From the NCBI RefSeq assembly GCF_001011155.1, contig NZ_CP011479.1, positions 3,862,501 to 3,926,500 on the forward strand: 64,000 nucleotides of DNA, given 5' to 3'. Positions within the stretch are counted from its first letter, which is position 1. Every line of letters starts with the position of its first letter. Below the pieces are notes generated by a model that was given only the letters and a program-made list of their open reading frames with translations, ran no database searches and had not been told where the DNA came from. The position numbers and the translations under genes are program-made. This DNA is from Hoeflea sp. IMCC20628. Lineage in GTDB: Bacteria; Pseudomonadota; Alphaproteobacteria; Rhizobiales; Rhizobiaceae. Positions 25,102 through 34,016 of the stretch are shown here, piece by piece.

Positions 25102-26388
25102 TTGAGCGGCATGGAAGCGGCAATTCGCACAGCACTGGACAAGGCAGGGATTCCCGGCGCGCAGGCGCGCCGTCATATCTATGATTCTGCCCGTGCTGCT
25201 CTCGACAGAAGCCTCGAACGGCAGGATATCATCGACCCGGAACGGATTACCGAGCACCGGCAGCGGCTGGAGATCCTGATCGCCGAAATCGAGACTGAAT
25301 GGACCCCTCCCGGTGAAGCGCCTGCTGCGCCCACTGTGTCGTCCGCGTTTGACCCGCCGCCCGTTTCCGTAGAGACAGCCGCGCCCGACCGTCCGGTTTA
25401 TGACACCTCGAAAGCTCTCGGACCGGAACACGACGGCCTGGAGCAAGATATCCACTCCCGGGATGATATGGAAACATCCGCAGGAATCGCGCACCAGCCA
25501 GCGCCGCTTGTTGCGCCAGTCCTGCAAAACACCCAGGGCCGGGCGACGCCTCGTGGCGACGCCGCTCTCGATTTCGCACCCGATGCCAATGACCATGCGA
25601 CAGCGGGAACAGCTTTCGCCGGGCTGGACGCCGAGCGCCCGCCACATATCGAGGCTCCGGTCGCTGGTGCAGCAAAGCCTGCCAAATCAGCCAAGCCAGC
25701 CAAAAAGGTCAAGGTTCCCAAACCGCGCAAGGAAAAACGCCAGCGGGGAGCCTTTGCATCGTTCTTCTCAGCGGCAGTGATGCTGTCATTCCTTGGCATT
25801 GGCGTCTGGTGGCTGGTCGAAGTTGGCGCGTTGAAGAGTGCGTCGGAGCGCGATACCAGCGTGCCCAACCCGCCGCCATCTCTCAGTCGTGACGACTTTG
25901 CCGGCGGGCCGCAACAGCTCAACCCCGGCGCCGGTTTCTCGGGAGAGTGGGCCAATGTATTCACACCCGGCCGCGATGGCGCACCGCAGGTTCGCGGCAA
26001 CGCCAGCGCCGAACTGCTTGAACTCGACGGCGGCAACGTGCTTCGGATCATATCCCTCACGGGCGGTGAAGGCGGAGAAGTTCTGATACCTCTCGGCACC
26101 GAGGTAATGCAGGCTCTGGCCGGACGACAATCGGTGTTGGCGCTCACCGTGCGCACGGCTTCTCCCGAGCCGACCCAGATATATGTCAAATGCGAATTTT
26201 CGGTACTGGGCGATTGCGGCCGCCGCCGGTTCGACGTGACCTACGAGACCACGGACATCCTGTTCAGCCTTGATTACGATCGAGCTCTGGCACCCAACGA
26301 GGGCGGCAACCTGGTGATCAACAGCGATATTTCAGGCGGCGGCAAGGGCATCGACCTGCTGGCTGTCCGGATCAAGCCGCTGAACTGA
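25102..26388 (+). CDS. Uncharacterised single-span membrane protein with periplasmic beta-rich domain
   Basis: The roughly 428-residue protein has three visible parts: an N-terminal helical region (about 1-65), a long Pro/Ala-rich acidic linker ending in a Lys-rich segment, and a transmembrane helix near residues 225-245 (SAAVMLSFLGIGVWWLVEV). A periplasmic domain of about 170 residues follows, with alternating strands such as ALTVRTASPEPTQIYVKCEF and GIDLLAVRIKPLN, resembling a jelly-roll. Two cysteines (KCEFSVLGDC) may form a disulfide. The start is a TTG at 25102 with GGAG 8 bases ahead; ATG at 25111 is the alternative. I do not recognise a named family. A strong terminator follows. Confidence 0.8.
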   Translation: MSGMEAAIRTALDKAGIPGAQARRHIYDSARAALDRSLERQDIIDPERITEHRQRLEILIAEIETEWTPPGEAPAAPTVSSAFDPPPVSVETAAPDRPVYDTSKALGPEHDGLEQDIHSRDDMETSAGIAHQPAPLVAPVLQNTQGRATPRGDAALDFAPDANDHATAGTAFAGLDAERPPHIEAPVAGAAKPAKSAKPAKKVKVPKPRKEKRQRGAFASFFSAAVMLSFLGIGVWWLVEVGALKSASERDTSVPNPPPSLSRDDFAGGPQQLNPGAGFSGEWANVFTPGRDGAPQVRGNASAELLELDGGNVLRIISLTGGEGGEVLIPLGTEVMQALAGRQSVLALTVRTASPEPTQIYVKCEFSVLGDCGRRRFDVTYETTDILFSLDYDRALAPNEGGNLVINSDISGGGKGIDLLAVRIKPLN

Positions 26389-26429
26389 TTGAGCCGGATA
26401 TCCCCTCCGTCAAAACCTTTCGGACATAA

Positions 26430-26457
26430 AAAACGCCCGCTTCACAGCGGGCGTTTT
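26430..26457. terminator. Bidirectional rho-independent terminator
   Basis: CGCCCGC (26434-26440) and GCGGGCG (26447-26453) form a 7-bp GC stem with loop TTCACA, extended by four A-T pairs to an A run on the left and a T run on the right. It lies between two convergent genes (ends at 26388 and 26476) and should serve both. Confidence 0.9.
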
Positions 26458-26475
26458 CGTTTTGTGCAGACCGGG

Positions 26476-27105
26476 TCAGCTTACGTCGGTCACGCGCAGG
26501 TAGGGACGGATCTCTTCCCAGCCCTGCGGGAAGATGCCCTTTGCCTCTTCATTGGAGATCGACGGCGGGATGATCACCTTGCCGCCCGGACGCCAGTCTG
26601 CCGGGGTGGCGACTTTCTTGGCGTCAGCCAGCTGCAGCGCATCGATAACCCGCAAAATCTCATCGAAATTGCGGCCGACATTCATCGGGTAAGTCAGCAT
26701 CAGGCGAACCTTCTTGTTCGGATCGATGATGAAGACCGAGCGTACCGCTGCGGTGGTGCTCTCATTGGGGTGGATCATGTCATAAAGCTGAGCCACCTTG
26801 AGATCCTTGTCAGCGACAATTGGAAAGGTCAGCGTGGTGTTCTGTGTGTCGTTGACATCCTTGATCCAGGCCATGTGCTCTTCGACGCCGTCTGTCGACA
26901 GACCGATCGGCTTGACGTTGCGGGCTGCGAACTGATCGGACAGCTGCGAGGTGCGGCCCATCTCGGTGGTGCAGACCGGCGTGAAATCGGCCGGATGACT
27001 GAAGAAAAAGGCCCAGGATGAGCCGATCCACTCGTGAAAATCAATCGGGCCGTTGGTGGTGTCGGCTTTGAAATTAGGGGCGGTATCGCCAATACGTACT
27101 GTCAT
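26476..27105 (-). CDS. 1-Cys peroxiredoxin (AhpC/TSA family, Prx6 type)
   Basis: This 209-residue cytoplasmic enzyme reduces hydrogen peroxide and organic peroxides. The peroxidatic Cys45 lies in ADFTPVCTTE, and no other cysteine is present, which places it with 1-Cys (Prx6-like) enzymes needing an external thiol. The C-terminal extension with TPADWRPGGKVIIPP is typical of this subfamily. Its ATG overlaps the SulP stop as ATGA, so it is translated from the SulP message. The terminator at 26430 ends the transcript. Coupling to an anion transporter suggests a role in sulfur-related or oxidative stress, which is inference. Confidence 0.93.
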   Translation of the reverse strand: MTVRIGDTAPNFKADTTNGPIDFHEWIGSSWAFFFSHPADFTPVCTTEMGRTSQLSDQFAARNVKPIGLSTDGVEEHMAWIKDVNDTQNTTLTFPIVADKDLKVAQLYDMIHPNESTTAAVRSVFIIDPNKKVRLMLTYPMNVGRNFDEILRVIDALQLADAKKVATPADWRPGGKVIIPPSISNEEAKGIFPQGWEEIRPYLRVTDVS

Positions 27106-28889
27106 TGTGATGTCCTTTCTTGGGCGGGGGAACTTGTAACTTTTATGTGTGGTTTATCTCCGGTGAGTTCAACCATCGCCTGGTGCTGGCTCAGGAAAAC
27201 CTTGCCGCTGAGATGATTGAGAAAGTCGCCGCGGCGAAGCCTGTCCATCACCGGACCTTTGACCTCGGAGAGATTGAAGGTGACGTCCAACGCTTTGAGA
27301 CGTTCATTGATCGCTTCGAGCGATTCCAGCGCACTCATGTCGATCTCGTTGACCGCCGGACACATCAGCACAACGTGCTTGAGCTTAGGCCGGGCGGCAA
27401 CCATGTCGTAGAGGCTGTCTTCCAGATAACGCGCATTGGCAAAGTAGAGGCTTTCATCGACACGCAGCGTGAGTACCGTGTCATCCATCTCGACCTTGTG
27501 CCGCTTGACATTGCGGTAATGCTCGGTGCCCGGCACCCGGCCAACAACGGCCATATGCGGGCGGGAAGATTTGTAAAGATGGATCAGGATCGAGATCAGT
27601 ACGCCGGCGGTCACGCCAACCTCGACCCCAAAGCCGAGCGTCAGCAAAATAGTGACACTGACAGCAATGAAATCGGCGCGGGAATAGACCCAGGTCTTCT
27701 TCAGGATCGAGAAATCCACCAGCGAGAGAACCGCGACAATGATGGTGGCGGCAAGCGTCGCCTGGGGCAGATGATAAATCAGCGGCGTCAGCAGCATCGC
27801 CGCCAGCATCAGGCCGACTGCGGTGTAGGCGCCTGCTGCCGGGGTTTCCGCTCCGGCGTCGAAATTGACCACGGAACGGGCAAAACCGCCGGTGACCGGA
27901 TAGCCGCCGGTAAAGGCTGCGCCGACATTGGCAGCACCCAGGCCGATCAGTTCCTGATCGGGCACAATGCGCTGGCGTTTGCGCGCAGCAAGGGTCTGGG
28001 CGACCGACACGGATTCGACAAAGCCGATGATCGAGATCAGCACCGCAGAGCCGATCAGCGTGCCCCACAGATCGGGTGAGAAGGACGGCATGGTCAGCGG
28101 CGGCAGGCCTTGCGGCACATCGCCGACGACCCGCACCCCGGCGGTTTCGCTCAGATTGAAAAGCCAGGTGACGAAGATGGTGACGACCACGGCTGCCACC
28201 GGTCCGGCCTTGGCCAGCACGCCGGCCAGTTTCGGCTTCACCCCGGACGACAGCAACAGCGGCTTCAGCCCCTTGCGCACCCAGAACAAAAAGGCGGTGG
28301 CGCCCACGCCAATGGCAAAGGTGGTCCAGTTGATTTCGCCCAAGTGCTCATACAGTGACCCGAGCAGTTCCGGCAGATTTGCGCCGCCGGAAGAAATCCC
28401 GAGGATGTGACGCAACTGGCTGGTGGCGATGAGAATTCCCGACGCGGTGATGAAACCGGCGATGACTGGGTGCGACAAGAAGTTGGCGAGAAAGCCTAAC
28501 CGGAAAACGCCGAGGAGAATCAGGAAAATACCTGACATGAAGGCCAGCGTGATCGCGGCGGTCAGCAGTTCGGGGGATCCGGGTGCCGCCAGGTTTCCTA
28601 TCGCCGCCGCGGTCATCAGCGACACCACCGCGACCGGCCCGACGGCCAGCGCCCGGCTGGTGCCGAAGATCGCGTAAAGGATGATCGGCGCGATCGAGGC
28701 GTAGATCCCGGTCTCGGCGGGAAGACCGGCCAGCAGCGCATAGGCCAGCGACTGCGGGATCAGCATGATGGTGACGATCACGGCTGCGACAAGGTCATTG
28801 CTCAGCGCGTCGCGGTTGTAGCGGCGACCCCAGTCAAAGACCGGCATGATGCGCGCAAGGCGATTGATGAGGACGGAGTCTTTCAGCAT
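27102..28889 (-). CDS. SulP family inorganic anion transporter with STAS domain
   Basis: The 595-residue inner-membrane protein has about 11-14 hydrophobic segments, beginning with the SulP signature VAAVIVTIMLIPQSLAYALL, and a cytoplasmic C-terminal STAS domain (about 440-560, including HVVLMCPAVNEIDMSALESL). SulP proteins take up sulfate, bicarbonate or related anions. The ATG at 28889 has AAGGA 7 bases ahead; the upstream in-frame start is a TTG. The stop overlaps the peroxiredoxin ATG. An 8-bp palindrome at 29022 lies in its upstream region. The anion is not identifiable, though sulfate fits the sulfur genes further upstream. Confidence 0.92.
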   Translation of the reverse strand: MLKDSVLINRLARIMPVFDWGRRYNRDALSNDLVAAVIVTIMLIPQSLAYALLAGLPAETGIYASIAPIILYAIFGTSRALAVGPVAVVSLMTAAAIGNLAAPGSPELLTAAITLAFMSGIFLILLGVFRLGFLANFLSHPVIAGFITASGILIATSQLRHILGISSGGANLPELLGSLYEHLGEINWTTFAIGVGATAFLFWVRKGLKPLLLSSGVKPKLAGVLAKAGPVAAVVVTIFVTWLFNLSETAGVRVVGDVPQGLPPLTMPSFSPDLWGTLIGSAVLISIIGFVESVSVAQTLAARKRQRIVPDQELIGLGAANVGAAFTGGYPVTGGFARSVVNFDAGAETPAAGAYTAVGLMLAAMLLTPLIYHLPQATLAATIIVAVLSLVDFSILKKTWVYSRADFIAVSVTILLTLGFGVEVGVTAGVLISILIHLYKSSRPHMAVVGRVPGTEHYRNVKRHKVEMDDTVLTLRVDESLYFANARYLEDSLYDMVAARPKLKHVVLMCPAVNEIDMSALESLEAINERLKALDVTFNLSEVKGPVMDRLRRGDFLNHLSGKVFLSQHQAMVELTGDKPHIKVTSSPAQERTSQ

Positions 28890-29021
28890 GTCGATGTCCT
28901 TACTGCGCAAACAGCGTCAGCGTCTTGATATACCGCAAACCGCGAACGCGCATGGCGGCCCACCGGACCGATCAAGTCTCACAAAGAGTCCGGCAGCTCA
29001 GCCGACGACTTCAGGCTTGGT

Positions 29022-29038
29022 CATCCAGCGGCTGGATG
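29022..29038. promoter_or_regulatory. Perfect palindrome upstream of SulP
   Basis: CATCCAGC (29022-29029) and GCTGGATG (29031-29038) are perfect arms around a single G, about 130 bases upstream of the SulP start and 47 bases after the MBL gene stop. It may be an operator for SulP-peroxiredoxin or a stem after the MBL gene; no T run follows. Confidence 0.35.
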
Positions 29039-29084
29039 TTCCCTGCCCTTCCCCGGCAAATGCCTGAGGGCAATCCACGGACGC

Positions 29085-29969
29085 TCAAAGCCCGTTGATG
29101 GGCACCTTCAGCATTGCGCGTCCGTCCTTGTCGGTCGGGATATCGCCGGCGCGCATGTTGACCTGCAATGACGGGATGATCAGCCTTGGCATGGCCAGCT
29201 GGTTGTCACGCTCGGTGCGGAACTTGATGAAGTCCTCGCGGCTCTTGCCGCCGCCGACATGGATGTTGTTGGCCTTCTCGTCACCAACCGTGGTTTCCCA
29301 CGCGATGTCGCGACCGTTGGGGCCGTAATCGTGGCACATGAACAGGCGCATATCGTCGGGCAGAGACAGGACTTTCTGGATCGAATCGTAGAGCTGACCC
29401 GCATCGCCACCGGGGAAATCGGCGCGGGCCGACCCGCCATCGGGCATGAACAGCGTATCACCGGTGAAGGCGGCATTGCCCATCACATGCACCATGCATG
29501 CAGGTGTGTGGCCGGGCGTGTACATGGCAAATGCCTGCATTCTTCCGATGTGGTAGGTGTCGCCATCCTTGAACAGGGCGTCGAACTGCGAGCCGTCACG
29601 CTGGAACTCGGTGCCTTCATTGAATATCTTGCCGAAGGTGTCCTGGACGACCATGATCTTGTTACCGATGCCGATCTTGCCGCCAAGCTTGTCCTGAATG
29701 TAGGGCGCTGCGGAAAGGTGGTCGGCATGGACGTGGGTCTCGATGATCCATTCGAGCGTGAGCCCGTTGTCCTTGATCCAGGCAATCATCTTGTCGGCAT
29801 GGCCATAGGTGATGCGGCCAGCGGCATAATCGATGTCCATGACGGAATCGACGACAGCGCAAGACTTCGAGGCGGGGTCCTTGACCACATAGCTGATGGT
29901 GTTGGTGTCGGGGTCAAAAAAGGCTTTCACCTCGGGTGTGACCGACATGTCCACTGGGTAATTCGACAT
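29085..29969 (-). CDS. MBL-fold hydrolase, ETHE1/Blh persulfide dioxygenase-like
   Basis: The 294-residue metallo-beta-lactamase-fold protein has THVHADHLSA (HxHxDH), PGHTPACMVH and TGDTLFMPDGG. It resembles rhizobial Blh and persulfide dioxygenases, which oxidise glutathione persulfide to sulfite. The ATG at 29969 is fixed by AGGAG 9 bases ahead; the longer open frame is spurious. It follows two YeeE/YedE membrane genes on the same strand, reproducing the core of the BigR-controlled hydrogen-sulfide operon of Agrobacterium and Xylella, but no ArsR-type BigR gene is next to it. A role in sulfide or persulfide detoxification is inferred. Confidence 0.85.
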   Translation of the reverse strand: MSNYPVDMSVTPEVKAFFDPDTNTISYVVKDPASKSCAVVDSVMDIDYAAGRITYGHADKMIAWIKDNGLTLEWIIETHVHADHLSAAPYIQDKLGGKIGIGNKIMVVQDTFGKIFNEGTEFQRDGSQFDALFKDGDTYHIGRMQAFAMYTPGHTPACMVHVMGNAAFTGDTLFMPDGGSARADFPGGDAGQLYDSIQKVLSLPDDMRLFMCHDYGPNGRDIAWETTVGDEKANNIHVGGGKSREDFIKFRTERDNQLAMPRLIIPSLQVNMRAGDIPTDKDGRAMLKVPINGL

Positions 29970-30060
29970 TGCAGCATCTCCTCTGTTCATATCGTCTGTT
30001 CGTCTCGCCGCTTTACGGAGCGCGTAGCCCGGGTCGCCGCCGGAGCGACCCGGGTTTTCG

Positions 30061-30501
30061 TTAAAATGCCTTGGCTGGCTTATGACGCAGAGTGTCGGCA
30101 GCGCGCGCCAGCACGATGCCAATGACCATGGCGCCGACAAAGGCTATGACGTCCAAGCCGCCGAAACCGAGCGCAGGAATTGCGCCACCCGGGCAGAACC
30201 CGGCGATGCCCCAACCGATCCCGAAGGTCGCCGATCCGGCGACAAGCCGTGCATCAATTGTCTTGTTACTTGGTAAATGAAACTCAGCATCGAACACCGG
30301 TTTCTTGCGGGCGCCGAACACCGCCACATAGCCGATCGCGGTGGTGATCAACGCTCCGCCCATGACAAAGATCAAGCTTGGATCAAAAGTTCCCGCAACG
30401 TCGAAGAAATTGAGAACCTTGGCCGGGTTGGCCATGCCGGAAATGGCGATGCCAAGACCGAAGATCGCGCCGATGAGGCCGGAGAAAATCAGTTTCTGCA
30501 T
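30061..30501 (-). CDS. YeeE/YedE family membrane protein (DUF6691-like)
   Basis: The 146-residue protein has four hydrophobic segments and the conserved GIAGFCPGGAIPALGFG, one half of the YeeE/YedE (thiosulfate/sulfur-compound transporter) architecture, with a cysteine placed to handle a sulfur ligand. It starts 3 bases after the stop of its partner at 30505 and precedes the persulfide-dioxygenase-like gene. The two halves probably assemble like a split TsuA. Transport of sulfide, thiosulfate or another sulfur species is a family-based inference. Confidence 0.85.
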   Translation of the reverse strand: MQKLIFSGLIGAIFGLGIAISGMANPAKVLNFFDVAGTFDPSLIFVMGGALITTAIGYVAVFGARKKPVFDAEFHLPSNKTIDARLVAGSATFGIGWGIAGFCPGGAIPALGFGGLDVIAFVGAMVIGIVLARAADTLRHKPAKAF

Positions 30502-30504
30502 GGT

Positions 30505-30933
30505 TCAGATCCCCGCAATATGACGAACAACGTAGACCGTAATACCGGTCGCGATCATGAATGTGACGGTGGCGGCAATCGACCGCGGGGAAAGCCTCGC
30601 CATGCCGCAGACGCCATGGCCGGAAGTGCAACCGGCGCCGTAGTAAACGCCAACACCAACGATCAGGCCGCCAAACGCCAGCAACGGCAGCGACACGGGG
30701 ACCGCATAGGGAATCGCTCCGCCTGCAGCCAGGAAGACCATCGGGCCGATGACCGCGCCTGCGAGAAAGGCAATGCGCCAGGCCCAATCCGTCGAAACCG
30801 GTGGAATGATGCCTGTCAAAATGCCGGTCATGCCAGCAATGCGACCATTGAACATCATCAGCAGAATCGCCGAAATGCCGATCAGGATACCGCCGGCCAG
30901 CGATAACCATGGTGTGAATTCTGTTTCCATCAT
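30505..30933 (-). CDS. YeeE/YedE family membrane protein, first half of a split transporter
   Basis: The 142-residue protein has about four transmembrane helices and the family signature YGAGCTSGHGVCGMARLSPRS with two conserved cysteines. It is the first gene of the sulfur cluster, with GAGGG 5 bases before ATG 30933 (a second ATG follows directly). With the downstream gene at 30061 it corresponds to the PmpA/PmpB-like pair of BigR-type operons. The region upstream holds a sigma-70-like promoter and three GATAC repeats. Confidence 0.86.
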   Translation of the reverse strand: MMETEFTPWLSLAGGILIGISAILLMMFNGRIAGMTGILTGIIPPVSTDWAWRIAFLAGAVIGPMVFLAAGGAIPYAVPVSLPLLAFGGLIVGVGVYYGAGCTSGHGVCGMARLSPRSIAATVTFMIATGITVYVVRHIAGI

Positions 30934-30990
30934 TGCTTCCCTCTTGTCCGAGGCCTCATGTCGACCCGGCGTCGTTGCGCCTGGGCCTCA

Positions 30991-31038
30991 TATATATAAG
31001 CGATACTCCATATTCAAGAGGATACATATGTTGGATAC
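30991..31038 (-). promoter_or_regulatory. Promoter and repeated GATAC motif ahead of the sulfur cluster
   Basis: Reading on the reverse strand, TTGAAT is followed after 17 bases by TATATG within an AT-rich run, a plausible promoter. On the forward strand GATAC occurs at 31002, 31021 and 31034, near CATATG. This could be where a sulfide-responsive repressor binds. The assignment is tentative. Confidence 0.35.
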
Positions 31039-31055
31039 GATTATTCACCGAGACC

Positions 31056-31077
31056 AAGCGCCACCATGACGGCGCTT
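31056..31077 (-). terminator. Stem-loop downstream of ppk2
   Basis: AAGCGCC (31056-31062) and GGCGCTT (31071-31077) form a 7-bp stem with an 8-base loop, 32 bases after the ppk2 stop. No T run follows, so it is at best a weak terminator or a message-stabilising hairpin. Confidence 0.35.
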
Positions 31078-31108
31078 GCTCAGACCGGACTTTGCCCTAG
31101 CCTTCCGC

Positions 31109-32143
31109 TCAGACCGTCGGCATCTTCGGCTTGCGGATATCCGGATGCAGGGTCTTGCCCAGAATGTGATCGTCGGTGCCGATGACGTGGTTGCTCGAAC
31201 CGACAATCAACCGGTCCGGGTGATGCACTACCAGGTGATCCTTGTTCGGGTAAGGCAGGCTGGACAGAAAATGCTTCATGCAATTGAGCCGGGCGCGCTT
31301 CTTGCAATCCGATTTGACAACCGTCCAAGGCGCGTCGGCGGTATCGGTGTAAAAGAACATTGCCTCCTTGGCTTCGGTGTAATCGTCCCATTTGTCGAGC
31401 GAAGCCTTGTCGATAGGCGACAGCTTCCACTGCTTGAGCGGGTCCTTCTCGCGCTGGCCGAAACGTCTGAGCTGTTCGGCCTGGGTGACAGAAAACCAGT
31501 ATTTGAACAGCAACACGCCGGAGCGGGAGAGCATGCGCTCGATTTCGGGCGCCTCGCGCATGAATTCGAGATATTCGGTCGGCGAACAAAATCCCATGAC
31601 CCGCTCGACACCGGCGCGATTGTACCAAGAGCGGTCAAACAGGACCATTTCACCCGATGACGGCAGATGCTCGATATAGCGCTGGAAGTACCATTGCGAG
31701 CGTTCACGGTCGGTTGGCTTGTTGAGTGCGACGACGCGGGCCATGCGCGGATTGAGATGCTCCGTGAAACGCTTGATGGTGCCGCCCTTGCCGGCCGCAT
31801 CACGGCCCTCAAACAGCATCACCACTTTCTGGCCGGTGTCCTCGATCCAGCGCTGGGCCTTCAAGAGCTCGACCTGCAGCTTGGCTTTCTCCTTTTCATA
31901 GGCAACACGGCGCATCTTACTCTTGTAGGGGTAGACACCCTGCTCGAACAGTTGCGCGATCGCCGCCTCATCCCTGCGGATTTCCGCTGTGTTCAGCTTC
32001 GCCGGCTTTACCCCGGCAGCACCTTCGTCGTCAGCGACAGGCGCCTCGACACCCGTGTCTTCAGAAAGCTTTTCATCAACCGCTTCATGCCCTGTGCCAG
32101 CGCCATTGGGTTTTGTGTCCAGTTCGCTTTTGAACTCTGTCAT
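31109..32143 (-). CDS. ppk2: Polyphosphate kinase 2
   Basis: The 344-residue PPK2 enzyme transfers phosphate between polyphosphate and nucleotides. Walker A GRDAAGKGGT lies at residues 113-122, followed by the lid-type motif DRSWYNRAGVE and KYWFSVTQAEQLRRF, as in class I PPK2. The N-terminal 50 residues are acidic and low in complexity. The ATG at 32143 is preceded by an AAGGGG ribosome site; the longer frame is not supported. It stands 109 bases after BenE on the same strand. Whether it favours GDP or ADP cannot be read from sequence. Confidence 0.92.
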   Translation of the reverse strand: MTEFKSELDTKPNGAGTGHEAVDEKLSEDTGVEAPVADDEGAAGVKPAKLNTAEIRRDEAAIAQLFEQGVYPYKSKMRRVAYEKEKAKLQVELLKAQRWIEDTGQKVVMLFEGRDAAGKGGTIKRFTEHLNPRMARVVALNKPTDRERSQWYFQRYIEHLPSSGEMVLFDRSWYNRAGVERVMGFCSPTEYLEFMREAPEIERMLSRSGVLLFKYWFSVTQAEQLRRFGQREKDPLKQWKLSPIDKASLDKWDDYTEAKEAMFFYTDTADAPWTVVKSDCKKRARLNCMKHFLSSLPYPNKDHLVVHHPDRLIVGSSNHVIGTDDHILGKTLHPDIRKPKMPTV

Positions 32144-32252
32144 GCCTGCCCCTTTCCGATCAAAAAGCCATTCTGACTCCAAAACCTCCTGGTGGCCTTG
32201 ACCCGCGTCAAACCGGTGCAAACAAATATCAACGGCCCGGAGACAGCATTGA

Positions 32253-33386
32253 TCAGCGTGACTTGAGGTGATCCAGGAGATGGACAATGAGGCCCGCAAG
32301 CAGGCCCCAGAAAGCGGCACCGATGCCAAAGGCGGCGACACCGGAAGCGGTGACAGCAAACGTCGCGGCGGCCGCGAAACGGGTCGCCGGCAGCTCAAAG
32401 GCAGAGACCAGTGCGCCGATCAGCGGCGGGATCAGGGCCAGGCCAGCGACCACGGCGATGATTTCCGGCGGCATCGCCAGAATGGCCGGGACAATGACCG
32501 GACCGAACAGGCCGAGCAAGAGCCAGACCAGGGCATAGATAAGCCCGACCTTCCAGCGCTGGGCCTTGTCCGGATGGACATCGTCGCCGAGGCAGATCGC
32601 GGCAGTGATGGCGGCCATGCTGATGGTGTGGGCGCCGAACAAAGCGAAGAACGCGGACAGAATACCCGTAACGCCAAGCGCTTCGGTTACCGGCGGTTCA
32701 TAGCCATTGGCGCGCAGCACGGCAAAGCCGGGCAGGTTCTGCGACGCCATGGTGACAAGGTAAAGCGGAACCCCAAGGCCCAGCAGAACAGCGGGATTAA
32801 ACTCCGGCATGATGAAGTTCAGTGACGTCCAATCGACGTCGGTGGAGGGAAACGATGCTCCGCCGAGAGTGAAGGCGATCACCAGACCAGCGATGAGTGC
32901 GGCCAGAACGGCCATCAGCGGGTTGATCAGCCGGACCAGCAGAAACACCGCGATAAAGGGCAGAACGAGTGCGGCCTGATTGGCTGCATGCAAAGCCACT
33001 GCCATGGTGAAAGGCAGCAGAACACCAGCCAGCATGCCCGAGGCGACACCTGTCGGGATCGCGTTGACGGCGCGGTTGAGCGGGCGAATGGCAGCGGTCA
33101 GCGCAATCAGCAAGCCGGCGAAGACAAACGCGCCAACCGCCTGATGGATATCAACCCCGGTGGAGGCGGCAATCAGCGCGGCACCTGGTGTTGACCAGGC
33201 CAGCACTATCGGCACCTTTTTCCAACTGCTTAGCAGAGCCGAGCCGATGGCCTTGGAAAAGCAGATCGCCGCCACCCAGGAGGCGGTCTGGCTGGCATCC
33301 GCGCCAACAGCTGCTGCAGCAGCCAGAACTAGCGCGATGGTCGAGCCGTAACCCACGAGGGCTGCCACCAGTGCCGCGGAGATCAT
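32253..33386 (-). CDS. BenE-type benzoate/H+ symporter family transporter
   Basis: The 377-residue integral membrane protein has about 12 hydrophobic segments and matches the BenE family across its length, with IPTGVASGMLAGVLLPF and MASQNLPGFAVLRANGY (the conserved SQN-P-G loop). BenE imports benzoate. The ATG at 33386 is chosen over a TTG four codons upstream. No benzoate degradation genes are nearby, so the substrate may differ. It lies between aroQ and ppk2, all on the same strand. Confidence 0.9.
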   Translation of the reverse strand: MISAALVAALVGYGSTIALVLAAAAAVGADASQTASWVAAICFSKAIGSALLSSWKKVPIVLAWSTPGAALIAASTGVDIHQAVGAFVFAGLLIALTAAIRPLNRAVNAIPTGVASGMLAGVLLPFTMAVALHAANQAALVLPFIAVFLLVRLINPLMAVLAALIAGLVIAFTLGGASFPSTDVDWTSLNFIMPEFNPAVLLGLGVPLYLVTMASQNLPGFAVLRANGYEPPVTEALGVTGILSAFFALFGAHTISMAAITAAICLGDDVHPDKAQRWKVGLIYALVWLLLGLFGPVIVPAILAMPPEIIAVVAGLALIPPLIGALVSAFELPATRFAAAATFAVTASGVAAFGIGAAFWGLLAGLIVHLLDHLKSR

Positions 33387-33462
33387 CGAAACAGGCAAGG
33401 GAGTGCTCCAGAAAGACAGAGACGAATGCTTGATTCAGGCCGGTGAAGCGGAACCGGTCAGT

Positions 33463-33909
33463 TCAGTTGGCGGCAGCAACCAGACGAGCGACGCGATCGA
33501 TTGCCAGCAGGTAGCCTTGCGTACCGCAGCCGGCGATGACGCCATCGGCCCTGAGCGAGACAAAAGAATGCTGACGGAATTCCTCACGCTTGTGCACGTT
33601 GGAAATATGAACTTCGATCACCGGGCCATCAAACGTATTGAGCGCGTCAAGTATCGCCACTGACGTATGGGTGTAGGCAGCAGGATTGATGACAATCGCC
33701 ACGGCCTGTTCGCGCGCTTCATGGATCCAGTCGATCAGCTGATGCTCGGCATTGGATTGCAGGAAAAGCACAGTCAGACCATGGGTCTTGGCCTGGCTTT
33801 TGGATGCGGCTTCGACATCATCCAGGGTCTCGCTGCCATAGATTTCAGGCTGGCGCTTGCCCAGAAGATTGAGGTTCGGTCCGTTGAGGACATAGATCGT
33901 TCCGGTCAC
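33463..33909 (-). CDS. aroQ: Type II 3-dehydroquinate dehydratase
   Basis: The 148-residue enzyme of the shikimate pathway converts 3-dehydroquinate to 3-dehydroshikimate. Family motifs are [13 protein letters not shown] near the start with the catalytic Tyr in [17 protein letters not shown], and [16 protein letters not shown] with the catalytic His. The start is a GTG at 33909 with AAAGG 8 bases ahead and gives the normal family length; ATG at 33936 would add nine residues. It sits just downstream of pccR on the same strand, separated by 107 bases, probably as an independent gene. Confidence 0.93.
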   Translation of the reverse strand: MTGTIYVLNGPNLNLLGKRQPEIYGSETLDDVEAASKSQAKTHGLTVLFLQSNAEHQLIDWIHEAREQAVAIVINPAAYTHTSVAILDALNTFDGPVIEVHISNVHKREEFRQHSFVSLRADGVIAGCGTQGYLLAIDRVARLVAAAN

Positions 33910-34016
33910 CGGGGCTGCCTTTCGATTGATCCCCATTTCGGGGTGGTGCAAATTCCTAGCCTGACAGACTGCTTGCGGCAAGTCTTGCCGAGATTGCCGG
34001 CTTTTGGCGAGCCCGT

